From positions 434,001 to 498,000 of the forward strand of contig NC_013162.1 in NCBI RefSeq assembly GCF_000023285.1: 64,000 bases of DNA, in the 5' to 3' direction. This DNA comes from Capnocytophaga ochracea DSM 7271. Its GTDB lineage: Bacteria > Bacteroidota > Bacteroidia > Flavobacteriales > Flavobacteriaceae. A program made the position numbers and the translations under genes. A model generated the notes under the pieces. It had not been told where the DNA came from. It worked only from the letters and a program-made list of their open reading frames with translations, and ran no database searches. Below, in pieces: positions 18,877 through 27,900 of this stretch; position 1 is the first letter of the stretch; each line of letters opens with the position of its first letter.

Positions 18877-19689
18877 TTAGTCTTTTAACTGCTCTATAAG
18901 TGCTTCTACTATAGCTTTTATAGGTGGCGACATTCGCGGTATAACAGAGTAAGCTCGTGCTATCAGTTGCAAACGAAGTGTCTTATCCTGAAATTGTTCT
19001 CTCCTTGCTTTTATAACTTCTGTAGAAGGCAAAATATTTATATCCCATTGCTGTTCCCTCAATGAGAAAGTTTCTAAATGTTTTTCAGCTTGATAATTGT
19101 AAAGATGTATTTTATCTACTGCCTTTTCGTTGTACAAACGGTCTAATGAGTGAAGTAAGCCTTCTACTGCTCTGTCGTGGGAATTTTTATCTGACAATCG
19201 CCCATATCCTTGAAAATCTTTTTCTTCTTGATAGCGCAAATAAAAACCTAATTCGGTAAAGAGTGCAGGAGCTGCAATCGCAAAAGCTTCTACATTAAAA
19301 CCGTTTTCTCTAAAAGCCAATGCCGTACGCAAAGGTACTTCAGGATTGCGCATAGTACCCTCTACAATGATATTGTATTTATGGATAATAGCCTCTTGTA
19401 TGAGTGCTTCTGTAAAAAAGTTAGAGAATATTTGCGTCTCTGTTGAGTATCTCTCAGGATATCTTATAAGCTCATTAGCCTTAGGATGAAACTCTCTGTA
19501 AATATCTCCATTTACAAAAAGAAAATCTTTGTCAGGAAATTGTCTTAGGATAGCTTTTGCTAGCCCACTCTTTCCTGATGCAGGCTGTCCTCCTAATATA
19601 AAGGCAATAGGATTTTCTTGAGATTTTAAACCTGATAAAAGGTCTGTTTTCTCTCTTTCAAAAATATCCTCAACTTTATAGTACTCCAT
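18877..19689 (-). CDS. Zeta-toxin family kinase
   Basis: The 270-residue protein has the zeta-toxin P-loop GGQPASGKSGLA (about residues 33-44), the catalytic-site sequence FVNGDIYREFHP (about 58-69) and IIVEGTMRNPE (about 107-117), all typical of zeta/PezT toxins. The family phosphorylates UDP-N-acetylglucosamine and blocks cell-wall synthesis, although some chromosomal members act on other substrates. Its start overlaps the end of the upstream 82-residue gene by 14 bases, as expected of a toxin-antitoxin pair. Only 3 bases separate its end from a secreted protease gene, an unusual setting. Confidence 0.85.
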   Translation of the reverse strand: MEYYKVEDIFEREKTDLLSGLKSQENPIAFILGGQPASGKSGLAKAILRQFPDKDFLFVNGDIYREFHPKANELIRYPERYSTETQIFSNFFTEALIQEAIIHKYNIIVEGTMRNPEVPLRTALAFRENGFNVEAFAIAAPALFTELGFYLRYQEEKDFQGYGRLSDKNSHDRAVEGLLHSLDRLYNEKAVDKIHLYNYQAEKHLETFSLREQQWDINILPSTEVIKARREQFQDKTLRLQLIARAYSVIPRMSPPIKAIVEALIEQLKD

Positions 19690-19924
19690 TCATTTGTTTT
19701 ATTAGCGGACTATAATAATGTACTACTTTATCCATAACAGAAAGCCTTGCCATATCATCAGTACCATATAACATTTTTTCTTCCTTTAAATACATTTTAA
19801 TTTTTTGGTCTAACGCATCCTTCTCTACCAAATTAGTTAAAGTAGATTTTTCCTTAATAGCCCTTACTTTTAATGAGCCTACAATCTGTAATGCTGTATC
19901 TAAACTAATAGGTTCTTTCATCAT
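19676..19924 (-). CDS. Candidate antitoxin paired with the zeta toxin
   Basis: The 82-residue acidic/basic helical protein has no motif I recognise and does not look like the classical epsilon antitoxin. Position supports the role: it is immediately upstream of the zeta gene and the coding regions overlap by 14 bases. It starts 9 bases after the amylase stop codon with no promoter of its own visible. The antitoxin function is therefore inferred from context only. Confidence 0.6.
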   Translation of the reverse strand: MMKEPISLDTALQIVGSLKVRAIKEKSTLTNLVEKDALDQKIKMYLKEEKMLYGTDDMARLSVMDKVVHYYSPLIKQMNGVL

Positions 19925-19933
19925 ATACCTTTG

Positions 19934-21763
19934 TTATTTTAATTCAATGAGCATAGGAGTTTTAGCAGATATTTCTAAAGTGTCACCACTCAGAGAGACC
20001 TCTTTCCCCGAGATAATATCTCTCCCCCTCAAAAATCCCGCCAAACTCTCGGCAAAGCGGTTTAGGTGGAGCGTTTGGCTCTTTTCGCTGTTGTTGAGCA
20101 CTACCATTACGGTCTCGGTATCGTTGTAACGGAAATAGACATACACTTCATTTTCAGGCAAGTATTGCTTGGTCTTCCCGTAGTGAATTACGGCTTTGTC
20201 CTTACGCCAATTGAAGAGCTTAGCCGTAAAATCGTAATACTCTTTCTGAGTAGCCGTACGCCCCGAAGCGCTAAAAGCGTTCTGCGTATCGCCTGCCCAG
20301 CCACCAGGGAAATCCTGTCGTATATCGCCATCGCCCTTACTCTTGTCGCCTGTCATTGCTATCTCGCTACCGTAGTACAATTGCGGAATACCACGCGCCG
20401 TTGCTAACAATGTGATAATCATCTTATAATCCTCTATCTTAGGATATACGTGATTGATACGTGCCGTATCGTGATTTTCTGCAAAGATAAGCAGATTGTT
20501 GATGTCTTTATACAGAAAGTCGTTCGCAAAGTTGTCGTAGAGTTGCATCATACCTTTGTCCCACGAAGGTGTGGTACGGAAAGCCTCGCCTATTGCATCG
20601 AAGAGCGGGAAGTCCATTACCGTAGGCAGGTGGGTGTTATAGCTTTGTATCGCACTGATAGGGCTATCCTTTTGCCAATACGACACTTGTGCGCTTTCAG
20701 TAAGCCATACTTCGCCCATAATGTTAAAGTGCGGGTATTCATCAGTAATGGCTTTCGTCCATTGGGCAATGCCTGCTTTGTCGTTATACGGATAAGTATC
20801 CACACGCAAACCGTCGAGGTCGGCGTATTCTATCCACCAAATCGCGTTCTGGGTGAGGTAGTTTAGTACCAATGGGTTCGCTTGGTTGAGGTCGGGCATA
20901 GAACGAGCAAACCAACCTTTTTCGCAGTACTTTTTGTCCCATTCCGAGGCATTGCTGTCCATCTGAGTTGTTATCTTAAGAGAACTCTGTCCATAACCAG
21001 GAAATTGGTGTAACCAGTCGTAGCAAGGTAGGTCTTTCACGAGCCAATGCTGACTGCCCCAGTGGTTGGTTACATAATCTTTGATGAGCTTCATACCGCG
21101 CTTGTGCAAAGCCGCTGAGAGCTGTCGGTACTCTTCATTAGTACCATAACGCGGGTCTATTTTGTACACATCGGTTTGGGCATAAGTGTGATAAGAATGT
21201 TGTGGTTCGTTGTCCTCACATAAGGGCGTACTCCATATAGCCGTAGCACCTAAGGATTGTATATAATCCAAATGGTCGATAATCCCCTGAATGTCCCCCC
21301 CGTGACGACCGAAAGAATCTGAGCGGTTGAGCTTATCAGTAAGTGCGGGGTGCGAATCGTTGTCGGGTTTACCATTGGCAAAGCGGTCGGGCATAATCAG
21401 GTAAACCATATCACTGCTGTCGAAACTCTTGCGGTAAGCCGAGCCCTCACGACGCGCTTTTAATTCGTAGCGAACACTGCCCACTTTCTTTTTCTTTTGC
21501 AATAGCGAAATGGTATAGTTGCCCGCTTTTTTATCTTTGGTATCGACGGTTACAAACAGATAGTTAGGGTTCTCTGTTTTCAGTATGTTTACAATAGGCA
21601 AATCGCTCTCCACATTGTACTGAGCGATATTTTTGCCATAGAGCAATACCTGCACTTGGCTGTAGTGCATTCCTTCCCACCAAAAAGGCGGTTCTACACG
21701 CTGAATCTGAGCGTGAGTCATTCCAAAAGTAAATAGTCCCATAAGGGTAATAATGTATTTCAT
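19934..21763 (-). CDS. GH13 alpha-amylase / neopullulanase-type enzyme (SusA-like)
   Basis: The start at 21763 gives a 609-residue exported protein with a signal peptide ending GMTHAQ. The in-frame ATG at 21805 lies upstream of the promoter and is rejected. Residues about 20-110 resemble the cyclomaltodextrinase N-terminal domain. The GH13 regions are DYVTNH, GLRVDTY with nucleophile Asp322, GEVW with acid/base Glu351, and FAENHDT with Asp432. It should hydrolyse alpha-glucans or maltodextrins in the periplasm or at the surface. No SusC/SusD pair is seen nearby, so it is not in a visible starch-use locus. Confidence 0.88.
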   Translation of the reverse strand: MKYIITLMGLFTFGMTHAQIQRVEPPFWWEGMHYSQVQVLLYGKNIAQYNVESDLPIVNILKTENPNYLFVTVDTKDKKAGNYTISLLQKKKKVGSVRYELKARREGSAYRKSFDSSDMVYLIMPDRFANGKPDNDSHPALTDKLNRSDSFGRHGGDIQGIIDHLDYIQSLGATAIWSTPLCEDNEPQHSYHTYAQTDVYKIDPRYGTNEEYRQLSAALHKRGMKLIKDYVTNHWGSQHWLVKDLPCYDWLHQFPGYGQSSLKITTQMDSNASEWDKKYCEKGWFARSMPDLNQANPLVLNYLTQNAIWWIEYADLDGLRVDTYPYNDKAGIAQWTKAITDEYPHFNIMGEVWLTESAQVSYWQKDSPISAIQSYNTHLPTVMDFPLFDAIGEAFRTTPSWDKGMMQLYDNFANDFLYKDINNLLIFAENHDTARINHVYPKIEDYKMIITLLATARGIPQLYYGSEIAMTGDKSKGDGDIRQDFPGGWAGDTQNAFSASGRTATQKEYYDFTAKLFNWRKDKAVIHYGKTKQYLPENEVYVYFRYNDTETVMVVLNNSEKSQTLHLNRFAESLAGFLRGRDIISGKEVSLSGDTLEISAKTPMLIELK

Positions 21764-21792
21764 AGTGCAAGTTACACGGGTGTTTATTCGCG

Positions 21793-21822
21793 CAAAGATA
21801 AGCATTTCTTTTTAAATAACAA
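21793..21822 (-). promoter_or_regulatory. Promoter of the GH13 gene and the genes after it
   Basis: On the minus strand TTG (21820-21822) and TATCTTTG (21793-21800) are 19 bases apart. The transcript should start around 21785 and may continue through the zeta-toxin pair into protease paralogue 3. Confidence 0.75.
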
Positions 21823-21949
21823 TGAAAAATAGTAGTTAATTATTTTAGGTCGGACAAGTTCGACCCACAGAACGAGAGATACAGTTGATAGTAACAACAT
21901 TGTAAGTTCTATTAGTATTCTATTAATCTTTGGTTAGTCTTCATTGTAG

Positions 21950-22026
21950 AGCCACTGTAGACCCACTGTAGACCCACTGTAGACCCACTGTAGAGCCACT
22001 GAAGCCCCACTGAAGCCCCACTATAA
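21950..22026. repeat. 11-base tandem repeat upstream of yaaA
   Basis: Seven consecutive 11-base units follow the pattern (A/C)(G/C)CCACTGTAG, with three identical ACCCACTGTAG units at 21961-21993 flanked by variants. The array lies in the 378-base gap between the divergent amylase and yaaA genes, which also holds both promoters and an AT-rich heptamer tract (22073-22105). No gene is seen in the gap. Confidence 0.9.
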
Positions 22027-22090
22027 AGCCATCATAGTTCCGTTTAAAGTCTATCAAATGTCTCACCCCTATTCAATTGTCAATTATCAA

Positions 22091-22120
22091 TTGCGAATTG
22101 TCAATTGTTTTGTAACTTTG
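22091..22120 (+). promoter_or_regulatory. Promoter of yaaA
   Basis: TTG (22091-22093) and TAACTTTG (22113-22120) are 19 bases apart. The ATG follows 21 bases after the -7 element. Confidence 0.75.
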
Positions 22121-22141
22121 CCCCGTTAATTATATATCACT

Positions 22142-22900
22142 ATGAAAATCGTTATCTCTCCCGCCAAAACCATTAACGAAACATCAGCCCTACCTACTAC
22201 CGTACACTCTTCGGCTATTTTCCCAAAGGAAATTGGCGAGGTAAGCACTGCCCTTAAAGCACTCTCTCCAAAGCAACTTATAAACCTGATGCATATCTCC
22301 CAAAAGCTCGCCGACCTGAATTGGCAACGACACCAACAGCTCTCATTGCCCTTTACCCCACAAAATGCGCGTCCGGCGCTCTTTGCTTACAATGGCGATG
22401 TGTATGAGGGACTCGATGCTTATTCACTCTCTAAAATGCAAATTGATAAGTTACAAAGGTCTTTGCGTATTCTCTCTGGCTTATACGGACTGCTTAAACC
22501 CTTAGACCTTATCGCGCCTTATCGGTTGGAAATGAGCATCAAACTACCCGTAGGGAAGGCTACAAATCTATATGCTTTTTGGAAAGACAAAATCACTCAC
22601 GCATTGAACAACGAATTACAAGAAGGAGAATTGTTTATCAATCTCGCCAGTGAAGAATATTTTAAGGCAATTGATACGACAAAGCTAAAAGTGCCCGTGA
22701 TTACACCTATTTTCAAAGATTATAAAGGAGATACACTAAAAGTCGTTAGTTTTTATGCGAAGAAAGCGCGGGGTCGTATGGTGCGTTTTTTGGCAGAAAA
22801 TGAGATTCGCTCAGTAGAAGATTTGAAAGGGTTTAACGCTGATGGATATGCGTTCTCAGAACAGTTCTCGAAAGGAAATACACTTGTTTTTATTAGATAA
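22142..22900 (+). CDS. yaaA: YaaA family peroxide-stress protein (DUF328)
   Basis: The 252-residue protein starts with the family signature MKIVISPAKTIN and contains LFAYNGDVYEGLDA, LSGLYGLLKPLDLIAPYRLEM and FINLASEEYFKAI, all typical of YaaA. Family members lower free iron during hydrogen peroxide stress in E. coli and bind DNA. The length matches the family (about 250-260). It is monocistronic with its own promoter. Confidence 0.95.
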   Translation: MKIVISPAKTINETSALPTTVHSSAIFPKEIGEVSTALKALSPKQLINLMHISQKLADLNWQRHQQLSLPFTPQNARPALFAYNGDVYEGLDAYSLSKMQIDKLQRSLRILSGLYGLLKPLDLIAPYRLEMSIKLPVGKATNLYAFWKDKITHALNNELQEGELFINLASEEYFKAIDTTKLKVPVITPIFKDYKGDTLKVVSFYAKKARGRMVRFLAENEIRSVEDLKGFNADGYAFSEQFSKGNTLVFIR

Positions 22901-22903
22901 AAA

Positions 22904-22971
22904 ACTTTGCCAAAGGTTCTAATTGCACGTCGTGCTACAACTGCCTGTGCGGCTCGCACCTTTGGCAAAGT
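22904..22971 (-). terminator. Inverted-repeat hairpin after the ParE pair (CTTTGCCAAAGG family)
   Basis: Perfect 14-base arms at 22904-22917 and 22958-22971 enclose about 40 bases that themselves hold the small hairpins GCACG-T-CGTGC and GTGCG-GCT-CGCAC. On the minus strand the hairpin is followed by TTTTTT, so it should terminate the toxin-antitoxin transcript. The converging yaaA gene ends 3 bases away. Confidence 0.7.
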
Positions 22972-22983
22972 GTATGATATCAA

Positions 22984-23310
22984 TCATTTTTGAGGAATAT
23001 TGATAATAGTAAGTCTTCTCAATAATTTATTAGGGTCTTCTTTAGCATTTATAGCTCCTATAATCCAAATTTTTGACAATTCTTCTACAATAAGAAAATA
23101 AATACCAAAGTGAAATCTTTTAGTAAAGCAAACCCGCACTTGTTCTATTTCTTTTCTAAAAGAAAAGGGGCGACTTTTTATTTCTTGTATATAGCTATAA
23201 ATCTCCTCATATACTTCAAATCCTAAATTTTCTCTTATTTTATTGTAGTAAACTACAATTTCTTCCAAGTCTATTTCGGCTTGACGATGAATCATTAGCT
23301 CAAAATCCAT
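22984..23310 (-). CDS. ParE/RelE-type toxin
   Basis: The 108-residue protein has the ParE-like layout: an N-terminal helix (HRQAEIDLEEIVVYYNKI), a second helix (YEEIYSYIQEIKSRPFSF), and beta strands ending in RVCFTKRFHFGIYFLIVEELSKIWIIGAINAKEDP. ParE toxins poison DNA gyrase; RelE relatives cleave mRNA, and the sequence alone does not settle which applies. Its start overlaps the upstream 75-residue gene by 11 bases, the usual antitoxin-first arrangement. Confidence 0.8.
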   Translation of the reverse strand: MDFELMIHRQAEIDLEEIVVYYNKIRENLGFEVYEEIYSYIQEIKSRPFSFRKEIEQVRVCFTKRFHFGIYFLIVEELSKIWIIGAINAKEDPNKLLRRLTIINIPQK

Positions 23311-23527
23311 ATCTTGCTCTCATTTTTTTATCAAATTCATCAAAAGCTCTTCCTGCTTGTTCAGGATTTTCTGTAATTTCATTAGCTCGTTTCAAAAGCA
23401 CTTGCAAATACTCATTAGAAGTCTCACTATCTGAAATATTATAGTCAAAATCTATATTTTTCTCTTCTAAAAACGAAGTTAGCACTGCTTTTTGGGTTTC
23501 ATCTTTTGGATATACTAATACACACAT
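23300..23527 (-). CDS. Candidate antitoxin for the ParE-type toxin
   Basis: This 75-residue protein begins MCVLVYPKDETQKAVLTSFLEEKNIDFDYN and ends in a charged helix (GRAFDEFDKKMRARYGF). No ribbon-helix-helix or Phd-type DNA-binding motif is obvious, so whether it autoregulates is unclear. It overlaps the toxin gene by 11 bases and has its own -7 element. Antitoxin function is inferred from position. Confidence 0.65.
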   Translation of the reverse strand: MCVLVYPKDETQKAVLTSFLEEKNIDFDYNISDSETSNEYLQVLLKRANEITENPEQAGRAFDEFDKKMRARYGF

Positions 23528-23543
23528 AATTATTCTTTTTTTG

Positions 23544-23551
23544 CAAAGGTA
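23544..23551 (-). promoter_or_regulatory. -7 element of the ParE toxin-antitoxin pair
   Basis: TACCTTTG on the minus strand, about 17 bases ahead of the antitoxin start. No TTG is found at the usual distance upstream. Confidence 0.5.
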
Positions 23552-23569
23552 TAAAAATTAATTGAAAAA

Positions 23570-24361
23570 TCAGCTAATTTGTAAATTAATCACTATTCCT
23601 TCGTTACCTCGCACATTAAAGACGGTGTTGTCGCTAAAAATAAGGTATTGCCCTTTGATGCCCATTAGTTTACCACTATAAGTAGGGGTTTGCACCAGTT
23701 GCAGAGAGCGTACTTGGGTAGGGTATTTTTCTACGGGAAAATGAATGTGCAAAGGGGTGATATCTTCGGTGATGTAGGGCTGTACTTGGTCGGGCACAAA
23801 GTCGCGCACCTCTAATTTTACTCGCAATAAATCTACGGGGGTGATTTGGTTGGTGAGCATTTTGCGCCAATTAGTTTTATCGGCTATATGAGCTTTAAGA
23901 GCGACTTCAGCAATGCCTGCCAAATAGCGATTGGGTACTTCGGCAAGTATAAGGGCTTCGTGCGCCCCTTGGTCGATCCAGCGTGTTGGAGCTTGTGATT
24001 TGCGTGTTACCCCCACTTTTACGTCGCTGGAATTGGCAAGATACACATAATGCGGTTGCAACTGCATTTGTTGCTCATAGCCTAAATCGCGCTCTTCGAT
24101 GTTTAAATGCGCTTTGCTAAGTTCAGGGTGCATCACCCAATCGGCGGTTTGAGGGACTTCAAAAAAGCACTCTTTGCAATAACCCTGACGGAAGATAGGC
24201 TTATTTTCGCCACAATTCATACACTGAAAGCGCACAAATTGGAGCGTTATATCCTTGCCGATGAGTTGGTTCATCAGCACAAAATCGCCTTCCATTGGCA
24301 AGTAATACCGTATGGGGTCTGCCCATTCGGTAAGCATTTTTTGAAGTACTCCTTGAAACAT
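23570..24361 (-). CDS. DUF2797 domain protein
   Basis: Starting at 24361 (MFQGVLQKML) gives 263 residues. The longer frame from 24445 begins upstream of the promoter and is rejected. Two CxxC pairs (CMNCGENKP and GYCKECFFEV, about residues 45-65) suggest a zinc-binding element. The following YVYLANSSDVKVGVTRK resembles a GIY-YIG-like core, as is known for DUF2797. The family has no established function. The gene is monocistronic. Confidence 0.8.
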   Translation of the reverse strand: MFQGVLQKMLTEWADPIRYYLPMEGDFVLMNQLIGKDITLQFVRFQCMNCGENKPIFRQGYCKECFFEVPQTADWVMHPELSKAHLNIEERDLGYEQQMQLQPHYVYLANSSDVKVGVTRKSQAPTRWIDQGAHEALILAEVPNRYLAGIAEVALKAHIADKTNWRKMLTNQITPVDLLRVKLEVRDFVPDQVQPYITEDITPLHIHFPVEKYPTQVRSLQLVQTPTYSGKLMGIKGQYLIFSDNTVFNVRGNEGIVINLQIS

Positions 24362-24385
24362 AGTTTTAACAGTGAAATGAGGGGA

Positions 24386-24416
24386 CAAAGATACAAAAAA
24401 AGTCGTAACACAACAA
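24386..24416 (-). promoter_or_regulatory. Promoter of the DUF2797 gene
   Basis: On the minus strand TTG (24414-24416) and TATCTTTG (24386-24393) are 20 bases apart, placing transcription start near the ATG at 24361. Confidence 0.65.
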
Positions 24417-24878
24417 GCAAAACAATTAGCAAATAGAGCAAACACACGAAATTAAGAGTTAATGTCCGTTCAATATATAATTCTGATTTACAGTTTCTTT
24501 TTACAGTATACTTCCGTGAAATTTAAGCAACTTGTTGCTAAATTCTGTGGATAAAATGAATAGCATCTAAAATTTGTCTGTGAAAAATCCGTGTCTTCCG
24601 TGAAATCTGTGCGAGACTCTTTGTAGCGAAGCTACCTTTTTCCCTCTCGGCAGGTACGTTTCTTATAGCTCGTACCTACCTTATAAAGAGGAAAAAGATT
24701 ACAGCAGAAACAGAAGATATAACAGTGTTATTTTTTACACAAGTAAGGAAAGGTAAAGAGTAGAAAGTGTAAAGAAAAAGAGATTTAAAAAGAATTAAAA
24801 ACGGTTGTTTTTAACCTTAAACTTGTTAAAACTGTGTTAATTATTGCTTCAGTGTAGAGAATGTAAAAAATCTTTACT
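24417..24878. other. Intergenic region upstream of the giant surface-protein gene
   Basis: No gene is supported here. Two small inverted repeats are visible: GTAGC-GAA-GCTAC at 24623-24635 and AGGTACG/CGTACCT arms at 24652-24658 and 24671-24677. Neither is followed by a T tract, so their role is unknown. The 3' part is A/T-rich and leads into a -7 element. Confidence 0.5.
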
Positions 24879-24886
24879 AATTTTGC
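24879..24886 (+). promoter_or_regulatory. -7 element of the giant surface-protein gene
   Basis: TAATTTTG lies 22 bases ahead of the first ATG. The -33 position has no clear TTG, which may mean weak or regulated expression. Confidence 0.5.
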
Positions 24887-24907
24887 GCCCAAAATAAATC
24901 ACTAACA

Positions 24908-27900
24908 ATGTCTTTTTACAAAACAAGAATGAAAAATATCACTAAAATTCTATTAGCTATAGCATTTTTCTTAATCTCTTTTGAGGGGATAGAAGCACAA
25001 GTGCAGTCTTGTAATTCTATGCCTGAGCCTGTTGCTTATACAAGAGTGGGTACGCCTACTGAAAAAAGAGTAGAAGAAACCGCTGTTGTTAGAGGTATTA
25101 CAGTAACTCGCATATTAGAAACGAGAGGCTGGTCTATTGATAAGATTATGTATTCTAATCAGGAAACTATTCCTGGAGATACGCAAAGTGACGAAACCTA
25201 TTGTGGTAAATCTCGTAAGAATACTTTTGGTGACAAGAAATATCCTTTTATGGACTCTAATAAGGTAAGCAAAATTACCTATAAGTTTAGTAAGCCCGTA
25301 ATAGATGTTGAAGTTTTTTTAGCAGCCTTTGGTTATAGTGGAACACGTAAGTCTGGTGGATGGCAATCTTATCCTCATATAGATGTGGTTAAAATAACAA
25401 CTAATAAAGGAACGGCAACTTTACACGCACGTTCTACTTGTGGTGAGAATAATTTACTTACTGTCTCTGGTAATGAAATATCATCTATAGACCATAAGAC
25501 TACCGATGCTAAAATAGGGATTACTTCTACAGAGCCTTTTACAGAGCTTGTGTTACAAGTTATAGAAAAACAACGACAAACAGGTGGTTATGGTTTCTTC
25601 GTGGAAATTTGTTTAGCATCTATTATTGCAGATGCAAGTTGTGATACAATGCCTAACGCTCAGTTTGGAAGAGAACAAAATGCAACCGCCACTATGGGAG
25701 GAGTAAAGGTAACGCGTTCTTATACAGGCAAGGGTAACTTCTCGAATGCAGGAGAGCCTAGAAGTTCTATTTATTGCCAAAGTAGCTATAGTGGCGATTT
25801 ACCTTGGGTACTTAATAGTAACAACAATATTAAAACACTTACTTATACTTTTGAAGAGCCTGTAACAGAAGCTGAACTTTGGTTTGTAGGAATGGGAGGC
25901 GGAAATGGTATTAGCGCTTATGATAGAGCAAAAGTTAGTGTAGATTGTGGTGATATTACTCTCAGAGAGGCTTTTAGATGTAATGGAAACGATGTAAATG
26001 TAACTAATCCAAGTGCTAACAGTCGTCTTATTTCGGTAAAGAACCCTACAAAGGTAACAGATATAGCTTATAAAGTAACTTCTAGTAAACCTTTTACAAA
26101 AATAACCATAGAGGACAGTAGTGATGCACAAGCGGCAGGCTATTTAGTAGAGATGTGTCCTACTTCGGTAAAAAAAGCAAATATTATTACAGTAAATACA
26201 GCTCTCACAGAGCAAACAGTATGTGATAATACAGGAAATGCTCCTTCTTATCTTGCTAAAGCTACCATTACTCCAGCCTATGCAGGAGGAACGCTTAACT
26301 ATGAATTACAAGCTAAAAAGAAAGGTAGCACTACTTGGGAAACAATTACAACTAACAATAGTGTGACTAATGACCTTACCTATCAGCCTAGTGTTTTAAA
26401 AGCATTAGCTTACAATGAGGCTACAGTAAGGATAAAATATACTTATAGTAATAGTGCAAAATTCTGTGGTGCCCTCACTAAATATTCTAATGAGGTAAAA
26501 CTGAATGTAAACGCTAGTACTACTATCACAACTCAACCAGCAACTTCAGTAGCTTACTGTAAAGATGCTACACCTACGGCTCTTAGTGTAACAGCTACTG
26601 GGCAAGGAACGCTTAGTTATCAATGGTATTCTAATACAACTAATAACAATACGGGAGGATCTCTTATTACGGGAGCTAATGTAGCTACCTATACACCTCC
26701 TACTACAACTGCGGGTAGCACTTACTACTACGTAGCAGTTACGGGTACTTGTGGTACAGTAACCAGTACAGTAGCAAGAGTACAAGTACTTACCGCTTCG
26801 GATATCATTACTATTAATACTCCTAATTACAATAATATTAACGGTATTTGTAATACAAATAGTACTATAAGTGCTCAGGCTACTATTGCTCCCGATTATA
26901 GTAATAAAATTAAAAATTTGGGAGGAGGTAATTTCTTTGCTTACCAATTAGAATATCGTAAAACACCTACCTCTCCTTGGGAAAACTATTACGATCAAGT
27001 ATATAGCAATAATGCAAATGCTCGGATACGTACTTTCTCTATAAATCCTAATAATACTCCAAGTGGTGCTACTTTTAGGGTAAGATATACAGCTGATATA
27101 GTAGGTTTATGTGATAACCTTACGGTATACTCTAATGAGTTCACTTACACTAAACAAGCGGTTACTACTATCACTACTCAGCCAGTAACTCCTACAACTC
27201 CTATTTGTAAGGATGCTACAGCTACAGCTCTCAATGTAGTAGCAACGGGTGAAGGCACTCTTGCTTATCAATGGTATTCTAATACAACCAATAACAATAC
27301 GGGAGGCTCTCTTATTACGGGAGCTAACGTAGCTACCTATACACCTCCTACTACAGCTACGGGCACTACTTATTACTATGCGGTAGTAACTGGTTCTTGT
27401 GGCGTAGCTACAAGTACCGTAGCTAAGGTGGATGTACTTACTGTAGCTTTACCTACCCTTATTACCGGTAGTAAAACTCTTTGTCCAACAGCAACTAGTA
27501 ATGTTGTGTCGTTTGCTAATTATGTAACTGCCCCTACGGATACTACCTTGCTTTGGTACACTGCCCCTACAGCTACTGTTTCAAGCACTACGGCACCTGT
27601 TATCAATACTCACGTAACCACTCGCACTACCCAAACGGCTTATGTACGCGCTCTTAGCACTGCGGGCTGTACTAGCGGTATCGTAACCGTTACCTTAATA
27701 GTAGACGATACTACTGCTCCTACTTTCACAGCACCTACTCCTTTAAATATAGTGTGCAACTCAACTACGGCTACTACGGCTATCAGCAATTGGCTCGGCA
27801 CAGCTACCGCCACCGATACTTGTGGTGCGATAGCAACTATTACAAATAACTATAATACTCCTGCTGACCTTTGTACAGTACCAGGCGGTATTATTACAGT

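Noticed and set aside
21950-22026. Possible CRISPR array
   Set aside because: The 11-base units are contiguous with no spacers and there are no cas genes.
24417-24878. Structured RNA or riboswitch upstream of the giant gene
   Set aside because: Two small inverted repeats are present, but no known riboswitch or tRNA pattern, and no terminator-like T tract follows them.
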